Source: Trichomonas vaginalis G3 (lineage: Eukaryota > Parabasalia > Trichomonadida > Trichomonadidae). From it: a stretch of DNA of 64,000 bases. The stretch lies in assembly GCF_026262505.1 (NCBI RefSeq), contig NC_067206.1, positions 35,975,896 to 36,039,895 of the forward strand, read 5' to 3'. The position numbers and the translations under genes were made by a program. The notes below the pieces were generated by a model. The model worked only from the letters and a program-made list of their open reading frames with translations, searched no databases and was not told the origin of the DNA. Positions 1 to 8,907 of this stretch are shown here, piece by piece (position 1 is the stretch's first letter; each line of letters starts with the position of its first letter).

Positions 1-736
1 TGTCATTGAGAAGTTGCCTAAGCCAACGCAATAAATTCTTTGAAATGCTAGATAAGATTCTGAATTCTGGCAGTTTGAGCTTTTTCTGTATATTGTTAAG
101 AAAATGTCCAGGATCTCTGTATTCTCTGATACCTTTGAACGTATTTTTGATTGTAGAAACAATTTTGACATCGCCATCATGCACAAAAAAATTTACACGT
201 TTTTCATTATTCCAACGCTTCAGCATTCTTTTTAAGCCTTCAAATTCCATTTCATTTGATTTTCCGTTGAAATTACCTTTGAAATTTTTAAAAGATTTAG
301 ATATCACTTCCCAATCTACAATTTTTTTGAGTTTCTCTTCTACAAATTGTACATAGCAAAACATTGCATTTCTTCTCTGACTCCAAGAACCGTCAAACAA
401 AAGTCCCGAACATTTTCTCATTCGAGATTTCCAATAATTAACAGATTCTCTGGCAACTTCTATGATAACACGACCAACCTTTTCTTGGACTCGATGAAAT
501 GTAGCTTCTGACGGAACTTTGATGTTATTCAGCATGAATTGAAATTCTGATTGGCAAAATGTAGCGCCGCTCAATAATACAGATAGCACAAATTCAACAG
601 TGTTGACGACATATGGCTCTACCCTATTTTTCGCGCTTTGAACTAAGTTCTTTATACGCTTTGCAACTGCTTTTGTTCGCCGCGGCATGAAAAATGAAGA
701 ATAACTTGACGGTTTCTTGAACAAATGGTCGCACAT
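1..736 (-). CDS. DDE transposase-like protein, 3' end cut by the window edge
   Basis: An open frame of about 245 codons runs leftward off the window, so the C-terminus is missing. Starts are possible at 736 (MCDHLFKKPSSY) or 688 (MPRRTKAVAKRIKN); an in-frame stop lies just upstream of 736. The protein has a basic N-terminal part, then the segment LLFDGSWSQRRNA, a hydrophobic strand, FFVHDGDVKIVSTIKN, and RDPGHFLNNIQKKL. Acidic residues at the ends of predicted strands followed by a DPGH segment resemble the catalytic core of RNase H-fold (DDE) transposases, where DG.W..R..A and D..H blocks recur. I cannot place it in a superfamily. No terminal repeats are visible because the element continues outside the window. 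The plus-strand frame at 6-356 is its antisense shadow. Confidence 0.5.
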   Translation of the reverse strand, partial: MCDHLFKKPSSYSSFFMPRRTKAVAKRIKNLVQSAKNRVEPYVVNTVEFVLSVLLSGATFCQSEFQFMLNNIKVPSEATFHRVQEKVGRVIIEVARESVNYWKSRMRKCSGLLFDGSWSQRRNAMFCYVQFVEEKLKKIVDWEVISKSFKNFKGNFNGKSNEMEFEGLKRMLKRWNNEKRVNFFVHDGDVKIVSTIKNTFKGIREYRDPGHFLNNIQKKLKLPEFRILSSISKNLLRWLRQLLND

Positions 737-1560
737 TCAAATATTGTGATGTACGATCAGGATAAAAGAATGTTGTTGCCGTGAATTTAGAAAATAGCAA
801 AATTTCAATTTACGCAATCGAGATATAACTTGATCGTTTGAGCGATAACCATGGCACACATAGTATTAATGAAAGTACTCATACTTACAATTATTTTCTC
901 CCATAGGAATATTGTTCAATATACTTCACCTATAGAGGAAATCTCGAAATAAAATCGAATTTTTTCAAAAATTACCAAAATCAATTTTTTACAAAGATGT
1001 TCGAAAAATAACATTATATACGCATCAAATCAAAGCATTATATGGAGCATTATAATTCGATATATGATTGTCCATCTTGCTGTTGTGCTATTTTTTTAAA
1101 CAATAATTTCATTGTTGAAATTAAATTTGCAATTTCAGTAAAAATTGCGACCCATCATTTTGAATATAATTGAATTAATACATTTATTGTAAGAATATTA
1201 TATACCAAATATTAGACTTCCACATGAATCCTGGTATGATATTATAAGTATTGCAAAATTAGAAAAAAATATGCTCATGATATACTAAAATTCATGTTTC
1301 AAGGTTAACTTATAAATAAAATAAGTTCGAGAAATGCATCACTAAATATTTGAGCTTGTGCACTATAATGCTATATAATAGTCTTCACTGTTTTTAATAT
1401 ATTGATTTGCTAGACTTGATTTTTTTCATCACCCTAATGAGTGTCCATCCTTAATCGGTTTAGTGTTTGGCACCAAATAGTTAGTCGTCATTTATTAATA
1501 AATAAAAAATCAAAATTAAAAGATGAAAATGAATTTTTAATTTTGATGAAATAATCAACT
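737..1560. other. AT-rich intergenic stretch
   Basis: No convincing reading frame, RNA gene or long repeat was found. The outer border of the left Polinton fragment must lie in or left of this stretch, but I see no copy of the 22-bp TIR here. The region just before 1561 (A/T runs ending in ATAATCAACT) probably holds the promoter of the small gene that follows. Confidence 0.4.
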
Positions 1561-1776
1561 ATGGCTGCAGGTATATTTAAGAAACTATGGGATAGAGTAA
1601 AAAGAGGAGCGAGTAAAGTTTGGGAAACATTGAAGAAGGGGGCAAATTGGATATTTAAGAATAAAGAAGCAATTAGTGACGTTGCTGAATCAATAACACC
1701 AAAAGCTGCCCCAATAAGAGAAGTTTTAAATAAAGGAGAAAAAGTTTATCAAAGACTACAACCGATACTAAGATAA
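1561..1776 (+). CDS. Small basic amphipathic Polinton protein, 71 aa
   Basis: The frame begins ATGGCTGCAGG (MAAGIFKKLWDRVKRG) and ends at 1776. The first 35 residues alternate Lys/Arg with Trp, Phe, Ile and Leu (KKLWDRVKRGASKVWETLKK), which would form a cationic amphipathic helix. The rest is polar with a Pro-containing turn. Polintons and related adenovirus-like lineages encode short basic virion proteins, including membrane-active pVI-like ones, and this fits that style. There is no sequence signature that proves it. It converges on the next small gene (1837-2046, minus strand), with a GC-rich double hairpin between the two stop codons. Confidence 0.55.
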   Translation: MAAGIFKKLWDRVKRGASKVWETLKKGANWIFKNKEAISDVAESITPKAAPIREVLNKGEKVYQRLQPILR

Positions 1777-1788
1777 AAATAATTTTAA

Positions 1789-1821
1789 GCTGCTAAGCGG
1801 CGAGATGATCCACGGGATCTC
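1789..1821. repeat. GC-rich double-hairpin element, copy 1
   Basis: Stem 1 is GCTGC (1789-1793), loop TAA, GCGGC (1797-1801). A GAG spacer follows, then stem 2 GATCC (1807-1811), loop ACG, GGATC (1815-1819). It sits between two convergent small genes in very AT-rich DNA and is related to the copies at 12564, 12723, 15755, 17097 and 17467. Confidence 0.65.
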
Positions 1822-1836
1822 ATATTTATTTTTCCA

Positions 1837-2046
1837 CTATCTACCTCCTATTTTATTAAGTATTCCTTCAGCAATTCCACCAATTGCGTTACCTGCTTGT
1901 GCTCCCATCGCCGGATTACCTGCTTTAGTACCTAATACTCCACCTATGATAGTTCCTGCCGTTTTCGCTACTGGTGCCAAAAAGTTTGCAACGGGTTTAA
2001 TAATCTTTTTATGAACCCAACCCGCAGCTTTCTTAATTCCATCCAT
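1837..2046 (-). CDS. Small glycine/alanine-rich Polinton protein, 69 aa
   Basis: The frame starts MDGIKKAAGWVHKK, continues with a hydrophobic stretch rich in Ala, Val and Pro (IIKPVANFLAPVAKTAG), then a Gly/Ala/Ile-rich part (TIIGGVLGTKAG and AGNAIGGIAEGILNK), and ends with a basic tail. Such Gly-rich amphipathic small proteins resemble membrane-interacting minor virion proteins of the adenovirus/Polinton/virophage group. This is by composition only. It converges with the 71-aa gene at 1561-1776. The exact start is uncertain because ATG codons lie close together upstream. Confidence 0.5.
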   Translation of the reverse strand: MDGIKKAAGWVHKKIIKPVANFLAPVAKTAGTIIGGVLGTKAGNPAMGAQAGNAIGGIAEGILNKIGGR

Positions 2047-2138
2047 AATTTTTTAAAGAATCCTGCCGCCATTTCTGATTTAATATTAATTAAAAAATAT
2101 ATTTCATCACTTATATTCTAATTTTTATTTAATGATAA

Positions 2139-2507
2139 ATGAAACCGATTTTAAAAATAAATGAAACAGAGGAGGAAGAAATAAATGAAAGTGAAAATGT
2201 TCAACAAAAAATAAACGTTGTTAAACCAATTACTGAAATAAAAATTTTTTCATCTGTTGAAGAATTTAATGACTATTATGCTAATAATAAAAAATTATTT
2301 GAAGAATTGACAACGTGTAAATTGAATAAAATGTTTAAAGTTGATGGATTCAAAATTTCAAAAATAAAAGGAGTGATTAGTTTGAAATCTATTCCTCAAT
2401 CAAGAATCACCTCATTAATGAAAATAGATGATTTAACAAAAAGAATAGAAGAGATTGAAGAAAGAATGAATCAAATAATTGATTTCATAAATTCAAATAA
2501 TCATTAG
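2139..2507 (+). CDS. Polinton hypothetical protein, 122 aa, C-terminal coiled coil
   Basis: It begins MKPILKINETEEEEINESE after an A/T-rich leader ending GATAAATG, which matches the leader style of the other Polinton genes. Residues 1-25 are acidic. The middle (about 35-85) is a compact alpha/beta-like segment (EIKIFSSVEEFNDYYANN). Residues 92-118 form a short heptad helix (MKIDDLTKRIEEIEERMNQI). No known family is recognised. It ends ahead of the GTGAC-rich module at 2585-2700 and is convergent with the 124-aa gene. Confidence 0.55.
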   Translation: MKPILKINETEEEEINESENVQQKINVVKPITEIKIFSSVEEFNDYYANNKKLFEELTTCKLNKMFKVDGFKISKIKGVISLKSIPQSRITSLMKIDDLTKRIEEIEERMNQIIDFINSNNH

Positions 2508-2584
2508 TTTCTTAAAGTTCTATGTTGAACTCATCAAATTCTTTTACTCGTTTATGGGGTCTTTGATTATGACTCCATTATATT

Positions 2585-2700
2585 TATACCTCCTTTCATA
2601 CCTGTTGTCAAAATGTCATGTTGTCATCATTTTTTAAAGAAGTTAATTAACCAGGTGACATGGTGACGTGGTGACACTTTCAGTTATTCAAAAATAATTA
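2585..2700. repeat. GTGAC-rich module, inverted relative of the 17515 repeats
   Basis: About 105 bases match the reverse complement of the 121-bp unit at 17515-17780. Shared blocks are TTGTCAAAATGTCATGTTGT, AGTTAATTAACC, and a run of GTGAC words (GGTGACATGGTGACGTGGTGAC). As at 17515, it lies between two convergent genes. Possible roles are a transcription end region or an iteron-like replication site; the sequence alone does not decide. Confidence 0.65.
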
Positions 2701-2792
2701 ATCACGGAATATTTGACATCATCTATATATAGCTTCTTTTATAAAAGATAAAAAAATAAATTATTTTTTATTTCATTATGGTAGTGAATCTT

Positions 2793-3167
2793 TTATTCAT
2801 GAAAATAATTATTTCTAATTTCTTTTACTCTCTCGTACATACTAGATTTAAAGAATTCAGAACATTTCCCATAATCTCCTAAATGTTTTCTTATCCCTAA
2901 CGTGTGCCAGTTATTATATGAAACTGAATAAACTTTATCTTTACACCTTTCATCACTTCCAATATATTTATATCTCAGTTTTGATTTAGCATTTTCATAT
3001 TCATTAGCGTTTAATAATTCACAGTCTTCCTTTTTAAATTGATGTTTAAGATATTTAGGATTAACAATTCTATAATATTGCTTCCCTTTAAATCTTTGAA
3101 TATAAACAGGAACACCATCCTCTAAAATTCGATAATCTATTTTATCTGGTTTTACTTGTTGGGTCAT
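2793..3167 (-). CDS. Polinton hypothetical protein, 124 aa
   Basis: It starts MTQQVKPDKIDYRILEDG and is basic and tyrosine-rich (GKQYYRIVNPKYL, KLRYKYIGSDERCKDKVY, YNNWHTLGIRKHLGDYG). I recognise no family. The 14 bases before its ATG, TTATTCTTACATAA (3181 down to 3168), are identical to those before the polymerase gene at 11827. This marks it as a gene of the same Polinton family and places its promoter between the gene and the TIR at 3269-3290. The frame looks whole. Confidence 0.6.
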   Translation of the reverse strand: MTQQVKPDKIDYRILEDGVPVYIQRFKGKQYYRIVNPKYLKHQFKKEDCELLNANEYENAKSKLRYKYIGSDERCKDKVYSVSYNNWHTLGIRKHLGDYGKCSEFFKSSMYERVKEIRNNYFHE

Positions 3168-3181
3168 TTATGTAAGAATAA
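3168..3181 (-). promoter_or_regulatory. Conserved Polinton leader motif before ATG
   Basis: On the minus strand this reads TTATTCTTACATAA directly before the ATG at 3167. The same 14 bases precede the ATG at 11827. A core initiator or leader signal is inferred. Confidence 0.6.
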
Positions 3182-3268
3182 AAAAATAAATTATTTTAAA
3201 AATAACTTTAATTTTTTTAATGGTTTATAAATAAATATATTTTAATGCATCGTCTATATATAGATGTA

Positions 3269-3290
3269 ACAAAAAAAGTCACAAAACCCG
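3269..3290 (-). repeat. Polinton terminal inverted repeat, left fragment
   Basis: 22 bases are the exact reverse complement of 10384-10405. On the minus strand they begin CGGGTTTTGTGAC followed by a T run. The outer flank (3291-3310) still loosely resembles the flank at 10364-10383 (AGTAGTA followed by an AT stretch), so the true TIR may be longer and diverged. Confidence 0.8.
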
Positions 3291-3582
3291 TCATATCCTA
3301 CTACTGATCCGAATAAAACGTTCTGGGGTTCATTTTTGAGATTATAATTCAAATGACAGTTTATTTCGTTGAAATCTTAAATGATTTTAATAATCTTATT
3401 TTTTCCAACCGTGAGGATTAAGAATTTTTGAATAATTGAGAGCGATGATTAAATTTTGCTCAAAAAATTGATAGTCCAGAATTCTAACATGATTAACAAA
3501 TCCCATCATACAACTTTTTCGCATTAAATTTGATTTGGTAACGATACTTTAAATTAAAAGCAATTCATAAAGATTTCTGAGC

Positions 3583-6264
3583 ATGTTACTACTTCTCTTG
3601 CATAGTTTATGCCTGAGAAAGGTGTATATGTGTAACGAAGTAGTAGATCCACCTGATGGATTCGAATTGCTTCTGTTTACTCCATCAAAAGATAAAGATT
3701 TTCATTTCGATGACAAAATTGACAAGCAAGTGATAATACGTAAATGTCCTGATGTTCGTGTTGAAGCGAATTTTTATATGAATGATATACAGAAAATCGA
3801 TATAAAATTAGGTCTCGTTGATTTTGTGAATTTGGATCTTCCTAAGGAAGTATCGGAGTTAAAACTTGACTATTTAACATGTTCCATCAACAATAAAGCA
3901 GATATAGACCAAGCAACTTTCTCCCAGGTAAAATTTTTTTATGTTCCAGGTACAATTAGTATTAAAACACTAACAATTGATTTAGTATCATATTACAATT
4001 CTGAATGGAAACTGATTGACAATATAAACAGCTTGGTAATTTCTTTACTTGACTTTGAAAAAATTTCTTTATTCATAAGTAGTGCGTCGCAGTCCATCAG
4101 ATGTTCAAGTGAACACCATATAAATATAGAAAGGAACTACTCGATACTCCTCGATAAACCAAATGCAAATTATGATATTTTTATTCACGTAGACGAGAAT
4201 TCAGAGTCATTACCCTGTACTCCGAACATAACAACCCATCAAAGTGAAAACGTTTCGTTCTTAATTCATGCGGATTACATTTATCCAGTGAAAAATATTC
4301 AAAATCAAGGATATTTAAACCTCCCTGAACAATATACAACAATAATCAACAAAAATTCAGATGATTTGAACCTGTTTTCCAATATAAATTCATTCAAATC
4401 CGAAAAAACATCACCAGGATTTTATTGTATCTCGTATTCGAACTATTCATACCAATGCAGTTCCACGTATAGAGTCATAGATGCAATCAAAGAGCATCCG
4501 GTTACAAATCTTCAACCAAATGAAGGAAATACAATTAATATTGAAGTATCAGAGACATCATCCGTAGAATTCCCCGACATTGATGTTCTAGATCTTGATA
4601 ATAAGACAATTAAAGTCAAAAAATGTCCAAATGCTTATTTAGCAAAATTATCATTTACATTATTAAAATCTACAACTCATTTGATACAATATCTACTGAT
4701 AGAGAACATGCAAGTGTCCGTGGTATCTCTTTCTCCTGTCTGTGTTTCATCTTTACTGTTCAACAACGCTTCAATTAACGGTGGAGTGTTTAATCCTGTC
4801 AACCACCTTGAAATTAACAGGGATTCATTGTCAGTGTTAGATTATATATCAGAAGAAACTGTTGGTCGTGATGTAACAATTGATTTCGACGAAGCAGAAA
4901 ATATTGAATTTGGAAAAAGTGAAGTTTCTTTGAATTCTGGTAAGAGTAAGTACATAATTACCAGAAATATAGGTTCAAAGTTTGAGTTTATCATACATTC
5001 TGATAAATTAAAGATAGATTGTCGATCACAAATAGTTTCATTTGCTCCAAACATCAGTTTTACATCGAATCCTGTTGTGATATTCGGAGATTCATGGGAA
5101 TTTCTTAATCCTGACCTTACTTCATCAACAAAATCTGTAATTAGAACTTATGCAAGAGAAATTCATTATTATTCAATTACTCCGTCATGGCCAAGCAACA
5201 TTTTCAACATTACTGACAATGTTGAAGTGTCCAAAGGAGGATACTACTGTTTCCACTCCGAAAGTCCTAACAAATGTCCTCCAAACTACCACGAAATCGA
5301 ATATAAAAGAATTCCTATAGCGAAATTCCATAAAAATAAACTTACAAAGACGATAACGTTTTACGTGGACCAAAGTAATTCGTATTCCTCCCCCTCGATT
5401 TCGGTTTCTGCCTTGGCGAAGTTGGAATGCAACAGATTAACAGTAATGTCGAATGGTTTGTCGTATATGTCCATTGTTTTGGATAGTAATGAGGAAATAA
5501 GTTACCCGCTCTGCCTGAATTTCACAATTTTGACCTTGAAAAAGCAGAATTCGTCAGAATTCAAAATTAATAATTTAATTATCATGAAGGGAACAACAAT
5601 TGTTACCATGGATAAAATTTTGGTCATGCCAAAGAATCTAATTGCTTATGAACCAAAGTTCCATCTCTTTTCTAGATTCTTTTTGAATTCGATATGCGAT
5701 GCTGAGATTCATTTTTCGCAGAGCTTCAAGAAGATATTGCTTGGTGGTAACAATTTCACCATTTATGATAATTCTGGAGTCCATTTTCGCTTTGAACCGT
5801 TTAAATCCTTATCTTTGTACTTTGAGAATGAAGTATATGACATAATTCGCTTGGAATTGGCCAAAGAATACAAGGAAGGAACTAATTATACGATTCCAAG
5901 TATTATTTCCAATGCAAACCAGATTACTTTTTCATTCCACGAATCCTGTTATGAAATGACGAAGTGGAAGAAAGGATTAATGAGAAACCCTTCAGGAACA
6001 ATGACTTTGTCCACAAATAAGGCGTATTTGCCTTTAAATAATTTCGATATTCCAGCAGAAAGCGAAAAAGTCATTTATGATGTTTCAAAGAATGTTACAT
6101 CGACTCCAACGCCTTCGGACGCGTTCTTGTCGACCAAATCCATCGCAATCATTGCATCAGTTGTAATTTTAGTTATTGTTGCAACACTTGGGCTTTTGGC
6201 GGTGGTTATGAAGAGGCATGCAGCTGAGAAGGTCATGGTATCCACTGATCTACTAATTATATGA
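3583..6264 (+). CDS. Type I membrane surface glycoprotein, trichomonad family, 893 aa
   Basis: A long clean frame with a short hydrophobic N-terminus (MLLLLLHSLCL) as probable signal peptide. The ectodomain is rich in Asn, Ser and Thr with many N-X-S/T sites. It appears to hold two related modules, each ending in a Cys-bearing segment: GFYCISYSNYSYQC near residue 285 and GGYYCFHSESPNKC near 550. Near residues 846-872 is a single hydrophobic helix (IAIIASVVILVIVATLGLLA) followed by the basic stop-transfer MKRHAAEK. Predicted topology is secreted ectodomain, one membrane span and a tail of about 20 residues. The biochemical role is unknown; a surface role is inferred from layout. The last two thirds are repeated in the error-rich block from 20878. 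Confidence 0.7.
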   Translation: MLLLLLHSLCLRKVYMCNEVVDPPDGFELLLFTPSKDKDFHFDDKIDKQVIIRKCPDVRVEANFYMNDIQKIDIKLGLVDFVNLDLPKEVSELKLDYLTCSINNKADIDQATFSQVKFFYVPGTISIKTLTIDLVSYYNSEWKLIDNINSLVISLLDFEKISLFISSASQSIRCSSEHHINIERNYSILLDKPNANYDIFIHVDENSESLPCTPNITTHQSENVSFLIHADYIYPVKNIQNQGYLNLPEQYTTIINKNSDDLNLFSNINSFKSEKTSPGFYCISYSNYSYQCSSTYRVIDAIKEHPVTNLQPNEGNTINIEVSETSSVEFPDIDVLDLDNKTIKVKKCPNAYLAKLSFTLLKSTTHLIQYLLIENMQVSVVSLSPVCVSSLLFNNASINGGVFNPVNHLEINRDSLSVLDYISEETVGRDVTIDFDEAENIEFGKSEVSLNSGKSKYIITRNIGSKFEFIIHSDKLKIDCRSQIVSFAPNISFTSNPVVIFGDSWEFLNPDLTSSTKSVIRTYAREIHYYSITPSWPSNIFNITDNVEVSKGGYYCFHSESPNKCPPNYHEIEYKRIPIAKFHKNKLTKTITFYVDQSNSYSSPSISVSALAKLECNRLTVMSNGLSYMSIVLDSNEEISYPLCLNFTILTLKKQNSSEFKINNLIIMKGTTIVTMDKILVMPKNLIAYEPKFHLFSRFFLNSICDAEIHFSQSFKKILLGGNNFTIYDNSGVHFRFEPFKSLSLYFENEVYDIIRLELAKEYKEGTNYTIPSIISNANQITFSFHESCYEMTKWKKGLMRNPSGTMTLSTNKAYLPLNNFDIPAESEKVIYDVSKNVTSTPTPSDAFLSTKSIAIIASVVILVIVATLGLLAVVMKRHAAEKVMVSTDLLII

Positions 6265-6544
6265 TTATTTTTGTATATTATTTTATTATATATATTATAT
6301 TTTTGTTTTTTTGTTTTTTTTTAAATTGTTTTTGTGTTTGAATTATCCACCATGTTGTTTTTACATATTCCTTTTTCTTCTTTGCTTCAAAAAATTTGAG
6401 ATATAATTTTCGGAAAAATGGAAATAGGCCAAAATTTCCAAATCATTTAGATTTGTTTCATTGTTTAAATTCGATTTTGCTAGGAAATCCTTAAAAATAA
6501 AATTGTAATAAATCTGTCAGGGAACTAACTAAATTTTTTAAAAA

Positions 6545-7024
6545 ATGAGCAAATATATCACTAGAATTACTGCTCATAAGATCATTCATGATAGGCTCTA
6601 TTATAGAGTTCAGTACAGTGATAATTCCTATCACTGGGAAATGCCTGATATTACAACGCCTGAATTAAAAGATCAAAATGAAAAGTTACTTATTCGTTAT
6701 TTCTACAATCAAGATCATGAACTTAAAGATGCGCTAACGCAAACTGATCCTATCAAGCATTTGATCTTTGATTCTCAAAAAGAAGATACAAATAGAAAAT
6801 TTATCGATATATTTGATGATTTTCCGGAATTTGACAATATAGTACATCATATATCAAACAGAATAATAATTATTGATGCTGATTTAAGATTTGGATACGA
6901 ATCTATCTGTTATTATCATTACGAAAGAGAATCTACAATCTATACGGATAAGTTATCGAACATTAAACTACTATTTCCAAAAGACCTTACAATATTTATG
7001 TTATCAAGGGCTAGAAGAATATAA
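6545..7024 (+). CDS. Chromodomain-like small protein, 159 aa
   Basis: Residues 3-37 (YITRITAHKIIHDRLYYRVQ followed by YSDNSYHWEMPD) match the chromodomain pattern: a hydrophobic start, an RxYYxVxY strand, then a W-E step. The C-terminal third (residues 110-159) has a second compact domain ending in KLLFPKDLTIFMLSRARRI, which could be a chromo-shadow-like dimerisation part. A reader of modified histone tails, HP1-like in outline, is inferred from the fold pattern. The canonical aromatic cage is only partly recognisable (Y3, W33). It is preceded by an A-rich leader (TTTTTTAAAAA) and followed by a long non-coding stretch containing the RNA candidate. Confidence 0.55.
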   Translation: MSKYITRITAHKIIHDRLYYRVQYSDNSYHWEMPDITTPELKDQNEKLLIRYFYNQDHELKDALTQTDPIKHLIFDSQKEDTNRKFIDIFDDFPEFDNIVHHISNRIIIIDADLRFGYESICYYHYERESTIYTDKLSNIKLLFPKDLTIFMLSRARRI

Positions 7025-7476
7025 AATTTATTTTGTTAGCAAAATAGTAAAATGAATTGATGTATATCTTTTGTTTAGTCATGATATTTAGGTGATCATG
7101 TTTTTAATTACGAAAAACCATTAATTACTTTTTTCGGATTTACATTAAAATTCACAAAGAAAGAATAAGATATTCATAAGCTCTATATGCTAAAGAGATG
7201 GATTTTAAGTGAAATAGTATATAATTTTAAAATATAAAGAAAAAATATTCAAATTTCAGAACATTCCTTCCAAATAGTAGATGTACAAGTATGATATGAC
7301 AGCTTTGTTATCTGATTTTTCATTGATGAAAGCAAATAAGTTAAATTTCAAAAATCAAAATTTAATTAAAGGACAAATACGAATTATAGTAATGAGTTTG
7401 AGTAAAGTATGAAGCAAATCAAATCCAAATAGTGTTTCTCGAATATTATAAAATATAACTCTAAAAAATAAGGATT

Positions 7477-7597
7477 TTACGCACGCTTATGTATGGCACT
7501 ATCACTTGATTGTCCCAATATAAGCAGGTGTGCGCGTAAGAATGTTCTCAAGCCCGTATGGACAGTGGCAGCGGTCACCCTCCGGGTAGCTTGAAAA
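7477..7597 (+). ncRNA. Possible structured small RNA, two hairpins
   Basis: This segment has clearly higher GC than its surroundings and no reading frame. Hairpin 1 pairs TTAC (7477-7480) with GTAA (7536-7539), GCAC (7481-7484) with GTGC (7530-7533), and GCTTAT (7485-7490) with ATAAGC (7520-7525). Hairpin 2 pairs CAAG (7549-7552) with CTTG (7590-7593) and CCCG with CGGG (7583-7586). The hinge reads TAAGAATG. A TATA-like ATTATAAAATATA (from about 7445) lies roughly 30 bases upstream. The two-hairpin-plus-hinge layout recalls H/ACA guide RNAs, but no clear ACA box is present, and I found no snRNA, SRP, RNase P or tRNA signature. Strand is inferred from the TATA position. Confidence 0.35.
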
Positions 7598-7797
7598 TAA
7601 ATGTTAAAATTGAAAAACTCTGTTTGGCTGTTTAAAGTGTCCCAAATATTATTTAAAGTAAATCCCCCTTTTTAAAAAAATAATAATCTAATCAAATAAA
7701 AAACGGAATGAGTAGATAAAATTGATAGTTTATATCAGATCAAACGAAGCTAAAAAATCATGAAAAAATAACAAAAATAAAATAATAAATCCAAAAT

Positions 7798-8907
7798 TCA
7801 AATGCGACGTTTCCTTTTCACTGGGTAAAAATCCTGTCTAAGTCTTGAGTTCCTGAAGAAAGTGTCCAAATACTTCCTTGTCACTCCAAATGTTGAACAT
7901 AATTCATCTTTTTCACGAGCAGTCGGATAAGGATGATTTTTATGTTCATACAACCACCTCTTTAGACCATATTTTACTATTTTTGATGTGTAACACTTTC
8001 CATCTTTTACCAACATATTTGATTCGTTTGGCAACGCTCTTTTCTTTTGTGTCTGCACTTTACGGACCTCCAATGAACTTCCCGATGGTTTTTCTTCGCT
8101 TATTTGGTCGTTTGGCTCTGACATATCTTGGGAACTTTCAGAAGTCGACTCCTGAGAAGATTCGTTGTGAATTTCTTGTGATTCATCTGTTGTTTGATGT
8201 TCTTCTTCAGTTTTTTCTTTATAATTCTCAGGAATCTTTATACGAATAAGAGGCTTTCTTGGTTTAGGTACTGTAGAAGATTGTTGTGTCTCTTCTGTTT
8301 TGTTTTCTTCTTTTTTGTTATTTATTTCAGATTCTTGAATAATTTCTAAGATTATTGGTTCTTCTGATGAGTCTATTGATGAGCTTTGTGATTCTTCTTC
8401 CGTTTTATCATCTTCTCCGCTATTTTCATCTATTGTTTCATGATTTTGATTTTCATCTTTTCCTTCTGACTTTTCTGGTATTTGATTTGATGTGTTTTCA
8501 TCAGCGAATGGCTGTTGGTTAATGAAAATACTGTTTTCTCCAATTAATCCGTGTAATCTTAATAATGTAGCCTCATCTTCGTCTTCATCTGAGCTGCTGC
8601 TACCTAGTATGTCGTCTATTTTGTCAATTCTCTTTGATCGGATGAAATTCCTTCCTTGTGTAAAGAATACAGAACAAATTTCTTCATCAGGCCTTTCTAT
8701 GATGTCTTCATGATAGTTATCTAACTCTCGTAGTATGCTTGCTGCTGTAAACTGTAAGAGATTTGGTTTTTCTTGTATTGGAGATGAAATTTGAAATGGA
8801 TCATTGTTTTCTTCAATATCCTTGACGATTTGGTATTCATCATGGCAAAGATGAGCCGTTGGATCGTTTGGCTGGGTGTTAAAACTCACAGTGTCTTCAA
8901 AATCCAT
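7798..8907 (-). CDS. Homeodomain (TALE/KN-type) protein, 369 aa
   Basis: The C-terminal 60 residues carry a homeodomain of the TALE/KN type. LKRWLYEHKNHPYPTAREK matches helix 1, the three-residue loop extension and the start of helix 2. DELCSTFGVTRKYLDTFFRN followed by SRLR matches helices 2-3, with FFRNSR in place of the usual WFxNxR; the Asn of helix 3 is kept. A basic tail (PVKRKRRI) may be a nuclear signal. The first 300 residues are acidic, Ser/Glu/Gln-rich and disordered (SSSSDEDEDE, EESQSSSIDSSEE), as in activators. A DNA-binding transcription regulator is likely. It converges with the chromodomain gene across the RNA candidate. Confidence 0.75.
   Translation of the reverse strand: MDFEDTVSFNTQPNDPTAHLCHDEYQIVKDIEENNDPFQISSPIQEKPNLLQFTAASILRELDNYHEDIIERPDEEICSVFFTQGRNFIRSKRIDKIDDILGSSSSDEDEDEATLLRLHGLIGENSIFINQQPFADENTSNQIPEKSEGKDENQNHETIDENSGEDDKTEEESQSSSIDSSEEPIILEIIQESEINNKKEENKTEETQQSSTVPKPRKPLIRIKIPENYKEKTEEEHQTTDESQEIHNESSQESTSESSQDMSEPNDQISEEKPSGSSLEVRKVQTQKKRALPNESNMLVKDGKCYTSKIVKYGLKRWLYEHKNHPYPTAREKDELCSTFGVTRKYLDTFFRNSRLRQDFYPVKRKRRI

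Larger units (their letters stand above)
1500..3290. mobile_element. Polinton (Maverick) end fragment
   Basis: This is a terminal piece of a Polinton, left border approximate. It is tied to the larger Polinton part at 10384-18437 by four things: the 22-bp TIR at 3269-3290, an identical 14-base motif before the start codon of its rightmost gene, a diverged inverted relative of the 121-bp repeat (2585-2700), and one GC-rich double hairpin (1789-1821). Its four small genes look whole. They are the kind of small virion-type or accessory proteins found near Polinton ends. No polymerase, integrase or large capsid gene is present in this fragment, so it is only part of an element. The clean frames suggest a young insertion. 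Confidence 0.65.

Noticed and set aside
6-356. 116-codon plus-strand frame
   Set aside because: Antisense of the transposase-like gene, which has the better domain pattern and longer open frame.
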